NCBI GenBank assembly: GCA_945861595.1 | Contig: CAMAVE010000009.1 | Location: forward strand, 1-42,334 | Reading direction: 5' to 3' | DNA length: 42,334 nt | From: Synechococcus sp. UW140 | GTDB lineage: Bacteria > Cyanobacteriota > Cyanobacteriia > PCC-6307 > Cyanobiaceae | Translations under genes and position numbers: made by a program | Notes under the pieces: model-generated | Told to the model about the DNA's origin: nothing | Databases searched by the model: none | Seen by the model: the letters and a program-made list of their open reading frames with translations, nothing else | Part shown: positions 30,513-39,270 of the stretch, piece after piece | How positions within the stretch are numbered: position 1 is the stretch's first letter | How the letters are laid out: each line of letters begins with the position of its first letter

Positions 30513-33364
30513 CTAAACCGGCCGCTGGCGCCGGCGCCAGGCCTTCCGCAGTTCATCGGCCAGCAGCAGGGTTGGCGTACAGAGGGCCAACCAGCCCCAC
30601 AGCGGCAGGGGGAAGGGGGCCAGCTGGAACACGGCGGCGAGCAAGGGCACCGACAGCAGGGCGGCGAAGGCCAGCCATTCGCTCGCCATCCCAAGCCAAA
30701 GCAGGCCATTGGCAAAGGCCGGCATCCGGAACACCGACTGGCGATCGGAGAGGCAGGCCATCAGGTTGCCCACCTGGCAAAACACAATCGAACCGAGGGT
30801 GACCGCCGAGGCCTGGTGCTGGATCGCCACCACCGCGGCCGGGGCGCTGTGGTGCAACAGGGCCGGGGCCAGCTGCCGCAGCTGGCCTAGATCAACGCCG
30901 TAGTGGCGCCAGGTGAGCAGGTAGCCCCCCATGGCCAGCAGGCCTTCGATCAAACCCAGGAACAGGTAGGCGCGCAGCATCAACGGCCGGTTGAGCAGCA
31001 CATCGCTGCGGCGCCGGGGCGGCTGGTCCATGGTGTCGGGGCCCGGCGGTTCGGCGCCCAGGCTGAGGGCCGGCACCAGGTCGGTGCCCAGGTCCACCGC
31101 CAGGATCTGCTACACCATCAGGGCCGCGGGAATGCGCAGGGTCACCATCCACAGGAACGGGGTCACCTCAGCCACATTCGAGGCGAGGATGTAGGTCATG
31201 AACTTGCGGATGTTCTGGTAAACCGCCCGTCCCTGGTGAATCGCCGCCACGATCGAAGCGAAGTTGTCATCCAGCAGCACGATGTCGGCGGCCTCCCGGG
31301 CCACATCGGTGCCGTTGCGCCCCATGGCCAGGCCCACATCGGCGGCCCGCAGGGCCGGGGCGTCATTGACGCCATCGCCGGTGACGGCCACCACCTCGCC
31401 CAGGGCCCGGCAGGCCAGCACCAGCCGTAGTTTCTGCTCCGGCGCCATGCGGGCAAACACCAAGCGGGAGCGGAACTTGATCAGCTGGCGCAGCTGCACC
31501 TCGCTGAGCCGGTCCAGGTCATCGCCGCTAATCACCCGCACCGGATCGGCGCCGGCACCGCTTGCCCCTCCTAAGGGGCTGCCCGCCAAAGGGCTATCCG
31601 CTGGGGCGCCGGAGCAGCCCCCGAGGGGGCGGCTGGCGATGGCGCCGGGGTCGAGCAGGCCAATCTGGTGGGCGATCGCCTGGGCCGTGAGGCCGTAGTC
31701 GCCAGTCACCATCGTGACCTTGATGCCAGCCCGATGGCAGGCCCGGATCGCCTCCGGCACACCCTGCCGCGGGGGGTCGTAGAGGCCGATCAGGCCAAGA
31801 AAGACGAGGTTTTGCTCCATCGCAGCGCCGGCCAGGGGCGGTTGGGCCGCCACGGCCAGCACCCGGTAGCCCTGGCGAGCCATGGCATCGTTGGCCGCCA
31901 CCACCTGGGCCCGCTCGGCGTCGCCCAGGGGCACGGGGCCCCTGCTCGCCTGGGGGCCCAGCCACCAGCGATCGCAGCACTCGAGCACCTCCAGGGGGGC
32001 GCCCTTGGTGATCGCCAGCTGGGCTAGGGGCTGGGGCCAGCGGCGGTCCCGGTTCCAGGCCAGCAGCACCGTCATCATGCGGCGCTCGGAATCAAACGGC
32101 AGCTCCTGCAGGCGGGTAAAGCCATGCAGCTCCCGCTCCAGGTCGATGCCGGCCGCCATGGCCGCCAGCAGCAAGGCCGTTTCGGTGGGATCGCCGATGG
32201 CCCGCCAGGGCTGGCCGGGCGCGCTGTGGTGATCGAGCCGGGCGTAGAGCACAGGGCAGCCCCCAACAACAGCAGCTCCTGGACCGGGGCAGCCTGGGGC
32301 GTTGCCGCCGCGGGCCCGGGGGGCCAGGTGGCCTGCACGGCCATGCTGTTGGCGGTCAGGGTGCCGGTTTTATCGGTGCAAACCACACTGACGGCGCCCA
32401 GGGTTTCCACCGCCGAGAGCCGGCGCACCAAGGCGTTCTGGCGGGCCATGCGCTGCACCGCCAACGCCAGGGACAGGGTGACCGTGGGCAGCAGGCCCTC
32501 GGGCACGAAGGCCACGATGATGCCGATGGCGAACACCAGGCTTTCCTGGCTGCCGATGCCGACGAACAGCCAGCTGGCCAAAAAGGTGAAGGTGCCCATC
32601 GACAGGGCCACCGTGGTGATCGTGCGCACGATCCGGGCCACCTGCAATTCCAGGGTGCTGGGCGAGCGCACGGTGGTGGCCGTGAGGTGGGCCACCTGGC
32701 CGAATTCGGTTTCGGATCCCGTGGCGTAAACCAAGGCCGTGGCCCGCCCAGCCGCCACGGTGGTGCCCGCAGGCAGCAGGTTGCTGGCTTCTGTGGTTTT
32801 GAGCCGCTTGGCAACGGGCTCACTGCTGCGGGCCACCGGCAGGGATTCGCCCGTCAGCACGGCCACATCGAGGTAAAGGGAGGAGGCCTGGAGCACGCGG
32901 CAATCGGCGGGCACATGGTCGCCCTCCTCCAGTTCCACCACGTCGCCGGGCACCAGGGCCTCGGCGGCTACCACCTCCACCACCCCCTGGCGCCAGACCC
33001 GCACCTGGCGGGGCAACACCTGGATCAGGGCCGCCAGGGTGCGCTCCGCCTGGAACTCCTGCCAGAAGCTGAACACGGCATTGATCAGGATCACGCTCCA
33101 GATCGCCCAGCCCAGCTCCGGGGTGCCGGAGACAAAAGCCATGGTGCCGGCGGCCCAGAGCATCAGGGCCATGAAATGGCGTAGCTGGTCGGCGAAGCGC
33201 AGTACCAGGGACCGGCGCTTAACGGCGGGCAACGCATTGGTGCCAAAGCGGCTCTGGCGGCGCAGGGCCTCGGCGGAGTCCAGACCCGTGACCTGGCTCT
33301 GCAGGGCCTCGAGGGCCTCCGCCATGGTGAGGCTGGCAATCGGCCGGGCGGCGGAAAGGAGCAT
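30513..33364 (-). pseudogene. P-type cation-transporting ATPase, disrupted by a frameshift and an in-frame stop
   Basis: Together three fragments make a complete P-type ATPase of about 940 residues. The N-terminal fragment has the cation-ATPase N domain, TGES, VAFVPEGLLPTVTLSLALA and the phosphorylation site CTDKTGTLTAN. Near 32246-32251 the frame shifts by one base: ALC then continues as YARLDHH in another frame. The second fragment has GDPTETALL, ITKGAP, MVTGDYGLTA and TGDGVNDAPALRAADVGLAMG. It meets an in-frame TAG (31110-31112), where relatives read on into QILAVDLGTDLVPAL; the last fragment supplies the C-terminal helices. Motifs point to a P2-type Ca2+/Na+/K+ pump group; the ion is uncertain. 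A Gly/Ala/Pro-rich insertion sits in the N domain. Two independent lesions argue for decay, though sequencing error is possible. Confidence 0.75.
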
Positions 33365-33532
33365 GGGGCCCAGGGATTAGCCCCCAGCAGGGGACGGCCG
33401 AATCGACCCTATGGCGTTCAAATAATCCAGGCCCAACCGCCGCACCGTTGGGGCGCATCGGCCCTGCAATGGCTGCAAACAAGCGCCCGGCCTATCTTGA
33501 GACCTTCCTTCAGGCCACACCGCCCAAGCAGC

Positions 33533-35428
33533 ATGCCCCCTTCGGTGGTGGACCGTTTCAAGAAGGCCTTGGTGGGGGCACCCCTACCCACCAGCGCCCA
33601 CGCCGAAGAGCGGCTCACAAACGGCGAGGCCCTGGCGATCCTCAGCTCCGATGCCCTCTCCTCGGTGGCCTACGCCACCCAGGAAATCGTGCTGGTGCTC
33701 GGCTTTGCCGGTGCCGCTGGCCTGGGCTTCACCATCCCGGTCACCGGGATGATCGTCCTGCTGATGCTGGTGGTGGCCCTCAGCTATCGCCAAACGATCA
33801 AGGCCTATCCCCACGGGGGCGGCTCCTACCGGGTGTCCCATGAAAACTTGGGCACGGTGCCGGGCCTAATTGCCGGAGCCTCCCTCTCGATTGACTATGT
33901 GCTGACGGTGGCGGTCAGCACGGCGGCAGGGATCTCGGCCCTTACCTCCTACCTGCCGAAACTGGATCCTTATCACGTGCCGCTTTGCCTGGCGGCGATC
34001 GTGGTGTTGATGGTGGCCAACCTGCGCGGCGTGCGCTCCAGCGCCAAGGTGATGAGCGTGCCCACCTATGTGTTCATGGCGGCGGTGCTCACCCTGGTAG
34101 TGGTGGGCCTGGCAAAGTTGGCCCATGGAGACATCACGGGCCTGGCTGCGGCCCAACAGAACGACGTGCTCCGTGAGGTCCACGGCCCGGACCTGCTCAC
34201 CGTGGGCGGGGCTGGGGCCGGTGGCCTGATTTTGATGCGCGCCTTCAGCTCCGGCTGCGCCGCCCTCACGGGCATCGAGGCGATCAGCGACAGCGTGATG
34301 GCCTTCAAGCCAACGGAGTGGCGCAACGCCCGGCGGGTGTTGACGGTGATGGTGATTCTGCTGGCGACGATGTTCGGAGGCGTGAGCGTCCTTGCCTCAC
34401 AACTGGGCACCGTCTATACGGAAAACAGCACCACCACCTTGATGTATCAATTGGGTGAAACAGTATTCGGCGACGGGCCAGTGCTTTTCATCCTGCAGAT
34501 CTCCACCCTGTTGATTCTGCTGCTGGCTGCCAATACCGCCTTTGCCGATTTTCCGCGCCTCGCCGCCTTCCTGGCCCAAGACAGCTACATGCCACGCCAG
34601 CTGGCCTCCCTGGGCGACCGGCTGGTGTTTAGCAACGGCATCGTGATGCTCAGTGCCTTTGCCGGCATCCTGCTGGTGATCTTCGGTGGCAGTGTCACTC
34701 ACCTGATCCCCCTTTATGCCGTGGGGGTGTTCACGAGCTTCACTCTCTCCCAGGCGGGCATGGTGGTGCATTGGTGGCGAGAACAGAGCCCCGGCTGGAA
34801 GGGCAAGGCCCTGCTCAATGGCTTTGGCAGCGTTGTGACGGCGATTGTTTCGGGCGTCTTGCTTTACAGCAAGTTCACCCAGGGGGCCTGGCTGGTGGTG
34901 GTGGCCGTACCCCTGCTGGTGGCCCTGTTCCTCACCATCCATCGCCACTACAAACAGGTAGCCCGGCGCCTGCGCATGGCCCATGACGTGAAACTCTCCT
35001 TGCCGGCGGCCCCGTCGGAAGGGGGCAGTCCGGTGGTGGTGCTGGTGGGCCAACTGCATCGCGGCAGCTTTGAAGCGATTCGCTATGCCCGTTCGATCGC
35101 CGGCGAACTGGTGGCCGTGCATGTGGACCTGGGCCTGGGCAAAAGTGGCGCCTTCCAGGAGCAATGGCAACGGCAATTGCCAGAGATCCCCCTGGTGGTG
35201 CTCGATTCCCCCTATCGCTCCTTAATCGATCCGGTGCTGGAGTTTGTGCGCCAATTCGAAATCGATCACCGCAAGGATCGCCATAAGTTCTGCACGGTGG
35301 TGTTGCCCGTGTTCGTGACCCGCCATCGCTGGGAGAACCTGCTCCACAACCAATCGACCATTTCCTTGCGCAGTGCCCTGAGGGCCCAGGGAACCAGGGT
35401 GGTGACCACGGTGGGCTTCTACCTCTAG
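33533..35428 (+). CDS. APC-superfamily permease with C-terminal cytosolic domain
   Basis: The 631-residue protein has about 12 transmembrane helices. LAILSSDALSSVAYATQEIVL and the YPHGGGSYRVSHENLG motif mark the amino acid-polyamine-organocation family (APC_2/KUP-like permeases). Later landmarks are FSSGCAALTGIEAISDSVMAF and FADFPRLAAFLAQDSYMPRQLASLGDRLVFSNG. After about residue 490 a soluble domain follows (VVVLVGQLHRGSFEAIRYARSIAGELVAVHVD), resembling a UspA-like regulatory fold. The substrate is unknown; amino acid or potassium transport are the main options. The ATG at 33533 is chosen over an upstream in-frame TTG. Confidence 0.85.
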   Translation: MPPSVVDRFKKALVGAPLPTSAHAEERLTNGEALAILSSDALSSVAYATQEIVLVLGFAGAAGLGFTIPVTGMIVLLMLVVALSYRQTIKAYPHGGGSYRVSHENLGTVPGLIAGASLSIDYVLTVAVSTAAGISALTSYLPKLDPYHVPLCLAAIVVLMVANLRGVRSSAKVMSVPTYVFMAAVLTLVVVGLAKLAHGDITGLAAAQQNDVLREVHGPDLLTVGGAGAGGLILMRAFSSGCAALTGIEAISDSVMAFKPTEWRNARRVLTVMVILLATMFGGVSVLASQLGTVYTENSTTTLMYQLGETVFGDGPVLFILQISTLLILLLAANTAFADFPRLAAFLAQDSYMPRQLASLGDRLVFSNGIVMLSAFAGILLVIFGGSVTHLIPLYAVGVFTSFTLSQAGMVVHWWREQSPGWKGKALLNGFGSVVTAIVSGVLLYSKFTQGAWLVVVAVPLLVALFLTIHRHYKQVARRLRMAHDVKLSLPAAPSEGGSPVVVLVGQLHRGSFEAIRYARSIAGELVAVHVDLGLGKSGAFQEQWQRQLPEIPLVVLDSPYRSLIDPVLEFVRQFEIDHRKDRHKFCTVVLPVFVTRHRWENLLHNQSTISLRSALRAQGTRVVTTVGFYL

Positions 35429-35452
35429 GGAGCTCCCTCAGTCCAGCCAACC

Positions 35453-35487
35453 GCCATCCCAGGCCAGGCCCCATGGCCTGGGATGGC
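35453..35487. terminator. 13-bp perfect hairpin between convergent permease and hemN genes
   Basis: GCCATCCCAGGCC pairs perfectly with GGCCTGGGATGGC across a 9-base loop. An outer pair (AACCGCC/GGCGGTT) and a GGGCC/GGCCC stem sit close by, so the 93-base spacer is highly structured. No U-tract is present, so it is probably a bidirectional stem-type terminator for both convergent transcripts. Confidence 0.6.
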
Positions 35488-35521
35488 CGGGCCTCGGCCC
35501 AGGCGGTTACCCCTTAGGGCC

Positions 35522-36973
35522 CTAAATCAAGAGCGAGCCCCTCGCCCGCTCCCTCTGGCTGGGATCAAAAACCGCTGCGATCGTGCGGATCAACCAGCGG
35601 CCTTCGGCGGTTACCTCCACCAGGCCCAGGTCGCCGTTTTGGCTCAAGGTGACCAGGCCATCGGCGGCCAGGGCCTGGAGGTTGGCCCATTCGATCGCAA
35701 AGCGGGCCAGCTCCAGTTCCACCCGGAAATGGCACATCACCTCCCGGATCAGGGCGCGCCGTTCCAACACCTCCGGATCCAGCACCGCCAAGCCCCGCTC
35801 CACGGGCAGCTGGCCCGCTTGGAGGCCAGCGTTGTAGCCCTTGAGCTGGCGATGGTTCTGGCTGAACAGATGGGGAAACTGGCTGATCGCCGAAGGCCCC
35901 ACACCGAGCAGGTCGTAGGTGCCGCCGGTGGTGTAGCCCTGAAAATTGCGATGAAGGCACCCTTGCCGGGCAGCGATGGCCAGGCTGTCGCCAACTAAGG
36001 CGTAGTGGTCCATGCCAATGGCCTCGTAACCCGCGGCGCCCAGGAGTTGGCTGGCGTCATCGAGCATGGCCAGGCGCTCACGCTGGCTGGGGAGGTCGGC
36101 GGCGGCGATCTTGCGTTGCAGGGGTAGCTGCTCGGGCAAGTAGGCGAAGGAAAATAGGGAGATGCGTTCGGGACGTAGTTCGCGCACCAGGTCCAAGGTG
36201 GTGTGGAACCGCTCCGGGGTCTGGCGCGGCAGGCCACAGATCAGGTCCACGTTGACGCTCTCAAATTGGGCTTCGCGCAGCCAGCCCATCACCCGCCGCA
36301 GCTGCTCCACCGGCACCACCCGGTTCACCGCCTGCTGCACATCGGGGTCGGCGTCCTGGATGCCGAAGCTGATGCGGTTGAAGCCCAGGGCCCGCAGGTG
36401 CAGGGCTTGGCCTTGATCGATGAATTCCGGGTTGACCTCAATCGAGGCCTCCAACTCGGGCTCCAGATCGAAATGGCGGGCCACCAGATTCCAGAGCTGG
36501 CTCTGCTCCTCGGCGTTGAGGTAATTGGGCGTACCGCCGCCCCAGTGCACCTGGGCCAGGCGCCGCCGCTGGGGCAGCAGGCTGGCGATCAGCTCCAGCT
36601 CCTGCTGCAGGGATTGGAGGTAGGGGGCCACCACCTTCGAGCCCAGCTGGGTGGTGATGCGGTTGCAGCCGCAATACCAACAGGCATGGCGGCAGAAGGG
36701 CACATGCACGTAGAGCGACAGGGGTTCGTCGCTGGGGCGGGCCAGCTGGGCCGCCAGATCCGCCGGCCCGACGCCGCTGTGGAACTGGGCCGCCGTGGGG
36801 TAGCTGGTGTAGCGGGGCACCGGCTTGTCGTATTTGAGCAGCAGCTCTAGGGGGCTGCTCTGGGGGGGACGGGGCGACGCCGTGCGGCCAACGGAAACGG
36901 CATCAATCGCCAGCGGGCTAGTAGCAGCGGGGGGCGAGGCACTGGTGGCAGTGGGCATGGGGCGAATCGGCAA
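35522..36973 (-). CDS. hemN: Oxygen-independent coproporphyrinogen III oxidase HemN (radical SAM)
   Basis: The 483-residue radical-SAM enzyme decarboxylates coproporphyrinogen III to protoporphyrinogen IX without O2. The [4Fe-4S] motif is FCRHACWYCGC (Cys94, Cys98, Cys101). PRYTSYPTA, VHWGGGTPNYL, EVNPEFID, GFNRISFGIQD, DLICGLPRQTPE and GIGPSAIS-like LGVGPSAIS are HemN landmarks, and the HFRVELE region lies in the C-terminal domain. About 40 disordered residues precede the conserved start, so a shorter start (MPTATSAS, 36958, or later) is possible. It follows the heme oxygenase gene by 107 bases in the same direction, as in micro-oxic operons of other cyanobacteria. Confidence 0.92.
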   Translation of the reverse strand: MPIRPMPTATSASPPAATSPLAIDAVSVGRTASPRPPQSSPLELLLKYDKPVPRYTSYPTAAQFHSGVGPADLAAQLARPSDEPLSLYVHVPFCRHACWYCGCNRITTQLGSKVVAPYLQSLQQELELIASLLPQRRRLAQVHWGGGTPNYLNAEEQSQLWNLVARHFDLEPELEASIEVNPEFIDQGQALHLRALGFNRISFGIQDADPDVQQAVNRVVPVEQLRRVMGWLREAQFESVNVDLICGLPRQTPERFHTTLDLVRELRPERISLFSFAYLPEQLPLQRKIAAADLPSQRERLAMLDDASQLLGAAGYEAIGMDHYALVGDSLAIAARQGCLHRNFQGYTTGGTYDLLGVGPSAISQFPHLFSQNHRQLKGYNAGLQAGQLPVERGLAVLDPEVLERRALIREVMCHFRVELELARFAIEWANLQALAADGLVTLSQNGDLGLVEVTAEGRWLIRTIAAVFDPSQRERARGSLLI

Positions 36974-37080
36974 GCGAGCGGGGGGAGGACGTGAGAGATG
37001 GGGCGCTGAAACGGCCTGATTGCCCCTGGCAAAAGCCCCAGGCCAGCGCCCATCAGGACGCCCCTGGGGGCGTTGGCGGC

Positions 37081-37956
37081 CTAGGCGGTGGCTGGGGCTG
37101 GGTCTGGGGTGATGGCAGAGGCAGCCGCGGTGGCGGTGCCTGGGACCAACTCCGCCAGTTCGGCCAGCAAGCTCTGGGTGGCGCGGAAGGCGATTTCGGC
37201 TTCCTCCAGCAGCTCGGCCTCCTCGGCCTCGGAGAGCTCGAGCTGTTCAAAGGCGGCGTGCAGCCCATCTTTGAGCTCCCGCACCGGCCGCTCGAAGGCC
37301 CAAAAGCTCACCGGCGGCAGGCCCCGGCTGGCCAAAATGGCGTTGGCCTGCTCGGCCAGCTGCTGGCCCCCGGAGAGGTCACCGCCGTAGCGCACGTAGA
37401 CGTGGGCCAGGAAGCGGTGGGGGGCTTGGCGGGCCAGGCTGCGCAATTGCTCAAGCCAGACGGCCGCAGCGGCCGAGGGTGGGCTGGCCTCGATGGCGGC
37501 GAATTGGGCGGCATCGCGCTCCAGGGCGGGGCTGCGGGCCAGGTCGCTCCAGGGAAAGGCCTGGGCGCCGAGGGCGGCGGCCAAGGCGGGGCCCTCCTGT
37601 TCGATCAGGCCGTAGCCCGGGGCCAGGGCCCGCAGCAGGGCCACCAGTTGCAGCGGTTCCACCTGGCCCGCCAGCAGGGCCCGCGAAAAGGCCATGCCCT
37701 CGGCCTGGCGATGGGCGGCGCCGATGCGGGCATGGAGGCGCCGCAGCCGGGGGCCAAGCACCTGGCGCTGGGCCTGATCGGCCCCATTGGCATGGGTGGA
37801 AATCACCTCGAAGCCGTTTGCGTGAGAAGCCCTTGGGCCAGGGGCGCCGGCCTCGCTGCTCTCGCTCTGGACACTGGCTGCAACGGCGGGATGGCCCGGG
37901 TGGCCATGGCCGGCGGCGGCATCGGGGGCGGTCACGGGTGTCGAAAGGGTGGTCAT
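37081..37956 (-). CDS. ho: Heme oxygenase
   Basis: The 291-residue heme oxygenase converts heme to biliverdin, the entry to phycobilin synthesis. The proximal heme ligand is His82 in GAAHRQAEGMAF. The distal helix motif GDLSGG is at 192-197 (YVRYGGDLSGGQQL), and LVALLRALAPGYGLIEQEG matches the conserved core. An extra N-terminal segment of about 65 residues, rich in Ala, Gly and His (GHGHPGHP), and an Ala/Pro tail make it longer than the usual 240 residues. The neighbouring hemN suggests the low-oxygen isoform (HO2-like); sequence alone does not prove this. It is divergent from a small unknown gene across a 90-base promoter region with a dyad. Confidence 0.9.
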   Translation of the reverse strand: MTTLSTPVTAPDAAAGHGHPGHPAVAASVQSESSEAGAPGPRASHANGFEVISTHANGADQAQRQVLGPRLRRLHARIGAAHRQAEGMAFSRALLAGQVEPLQLVALLRALAPGYGLIEQEGPALAAALGAQAFPWSDLARSPALERDAAQFAAIEASPPSAAAAVWLEQLRSLARQAPHRFLAHVYVRYGGDLSGGQQLAEQANAILASRGLPPVSFWAFERPVRELKDGLHAAFEQLELSEAEEAELLEEAEIAFRATQSLLAELAELVPGTATAAASAITPDPAPATA

Positions 37957-38002
37957 GGTGGGTGGGCGACAGGACAGAGGAGGGGGAGGGCCGCAACAGA
38001 TC

Positions 38003-38022
38003 AACGGTATTACGTTATCGTT
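38003..38022. promoter_or_regulatory. Operator-like dyad in the ho promoter region
   Basis: AACGGTA-n6-TATCGTT is a near-perfect 7-6-7 dyad (6 of 7 pairs match) in the 90-base gap between divergent genes. On the minus strand it overlaps a possible -10 element (TAATAC) about 50 bases before the ho start. In Synechocystis the chlAII-ho2-hemN operon is controlled by the MarR-type regulator ChlR under low oxygen; a comparable regulator could bind here. No regulator gene is adjacent. Confidence 0.4.
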
Positions 38023-38046
38023 GTCTTGTTGTCCGATCGTTTCGCA

Positions 38047-38484
38047 ATGGTTGCAATCCAGTCCCTGGACTCGGTCGCTACGCCGGTCCAGGCCCATCCC
38101 CCCAGCCCCAACCCCCAAGCGCCGCTCGGCGCCCCGCCGTGCCGCCAAACACCCCTGCTGTTGCTGGCACCCTTAGGCCAGCTCAGTGGCGATGGCCAGT
38201 TGCGCGAACTGATCAAGGAACGGCGCGGCCATGGAGGTGGCGATGCCCAACTCTGGTATTTGCCCCCCTTCCTGCTGGTGAGCCTGGGCCTCGGCAGCCG
38301 GGACCAGGAGGGCATCGCCGCCCTGGAACCCGGCTTGATCACCTGGCTGCAACTGCGTTTCGGCGGCGTGGTTAGCGCTGCGGCGGACCTCGATCAGGCC
38401 AGCCTGGCGGCCAAGGCCCAAACCCTGCCCTCGCCGCCCCCGCTCGCCGACCTTGCAACCGGTGGCTCCAGGTCGCGCCAATGA
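38047..38484 (+). CDS. Uncharacterised protein divergent from heme oxygenase
   Basis: The product is 145 residues from the ATG at MVAIQSLDSVATPV. The first 30 residues are Pro-rich. A compact core follows: PLLLLAPLGQLSGDGQLRELIKERRG, AQLWYLPPFLLVSLGLGSRDQEGIAALEPGLITWLQLRFGG and DLDQASLAAKAQTLPSPPP. The core reads like a small soluble alpha/beta domain. No family was recognised. It shares its promoter region with ho, so oxygen-linked regulation is possible. The frame is open far upstream, but that part lies antisense to ho and is not credible as coding. Confidence 0.55.
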   Translation: MVAIQSLDSVATPVQAHPPSPNPQAPLGAPPCRQTPLLLLAPLGQLSGDGQLRELIKERRGHGGGDAQLWYLPPFLLVSLGLGSRDQEGIAALEPGLITWLQLRFGGVVSAAADLDQASLAAKAQTLPSPPPLADLATGGSRSRQ

Positions 38485-38507
38485 ACGATGCCCACAAGAC
38501 AGCTCCC

Positions 38508-38557
38508 GGTGGCCTACCTACGGCCAGGGGGGCGGGCCTGGCCGTAGGTAGGCCACC
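38508..38557. repeat. Perfect 21-bp inverted repeat with 8-base loop
   Basis: The left arm (38508-38528, beginning GGTGGCCTACC) and right arm (38537-38557, ending GGTAGGCCACC) are exact reverse complements over 21 bases around the loop GGGGCGGG. It starts 23 bases after the stop of the preceding gene. There is no U-tract. It may be a strong stem-type terminator or a small mobile palindromic element. Confidence 0.9.
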
Positions 38558-38748
38558 AGGCCACGGACCCCAGCAACGCTCCGATCTGCAAGCGAGTTCG
38601 CCCTCAAGCCGCAATCCGATCGGTCCCATTTCCGCCAACGCACGAACCGTGCCCAGTCGCCATGACCCATCTGAACGCCCCCCAGGTCAGCGAGCCCAGG
38701 CCTGGGACCCAGGCAGGCATCCTGTGCGGTAAGCAACCGGGGCCGGCC

Positions 38749-39270
38749 ATGGAGCGATCCTTCGCTGGCCACAGCGCCATTGCCGTCACGGACATCGGCC
38801 GCTCGATCACCTTCTACGCCGCCTTGGGCTTTGAACCCCTGTGGCGCGATCCCGACTGGGCCTTCCTGGGCAGTCCGATGGGTTGGGGGTTGGCCCTGCT
38901 CGGCCCCAGCTATCGGGGCGCCGGCCCCCACCTGGGCTTTCACCTTGAGGCGGGGGAAGACCTCACGGGCTGGCACGCACGCTGCCAGGTCGCCGGATCG
39001 CGGGGGCAGGGCCCGATTCACCGCCATCGCGATGGCAGCAGCTCCTTCTATGCCAGCGACCCCGATGGCAACACCCTGGAGTGGGTGCAAGAGCCCGATG
39101 GGGGCCTACTCGCTGCGATTGCCGCCTCAGGCCAGCAGGCCAACGGCCCTGGCGATCAAAACAACATTGATATTCAACACGACAAAGAGCTGGACAAGGA
39201 TGAAAAGCTTGCTACTGGACTTAATGGGCTCGACACTGGGGTAAAAGGAAAAACTGACAACGGCTGCTAG
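38749..39270 (+). CDS. Glyoxalase/bleomycin-resistance (VOC) family protein
   Basis: One VOC domain is seen: HSAIAVTDIGRSITFYAALGFEPLWRDPDWAFLG, LALLGPSYRGAGPHLGFHLE, and HRDGSSSFYASDPDGNTLEWVQEPDG (with the C-terminal Glu metal ligand region). VOC proteins bind divalent metal and include lyases, dioxygenases and binding proteins; the substrate is unknown. The domain ends near residue 125. The last 45 or so residues (ANGPGDQNNIDIQHDKELDKDEK and onward) are lysine- and Asp-rich and are encoded antisense to the next gene, so the original stop may have been lost. An ATG at 38662 would add 29 residues. Confidence 0.75.
   Translation: MERSFAGHSAIAVTDIGRSITFYAALGFEPLWRDPDWAFLGSPMGWGLALLGPSYRGAGPHLGFHLEAGEDLTGWHARCQVAGSRGQGPIHRHRDGSSSFYASDPDGNTLEWVQEPDGGLLAAIAASGQQANGPGDQNNIDIQHDKELDKDEKLATGLNGLDTGVKGKTDNGC

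Noticed and set aside
36991-38046. N-terminal two-thirds of a 497-codon plus-strand frame running into the gene at 38047
   Set aside because: This part is antisense to heme oxygenase, low-complexity (Gly/Arg-rich) and without resemblance to any protein. Only the part from 38047 is kept.
38481-38732. 83-codon frame overlapping the preceding stop codon (ATGA)
   Set aside because: Its sequence simply translates the 21-bp inverted repeat and the following spacer; it has no conserved character.
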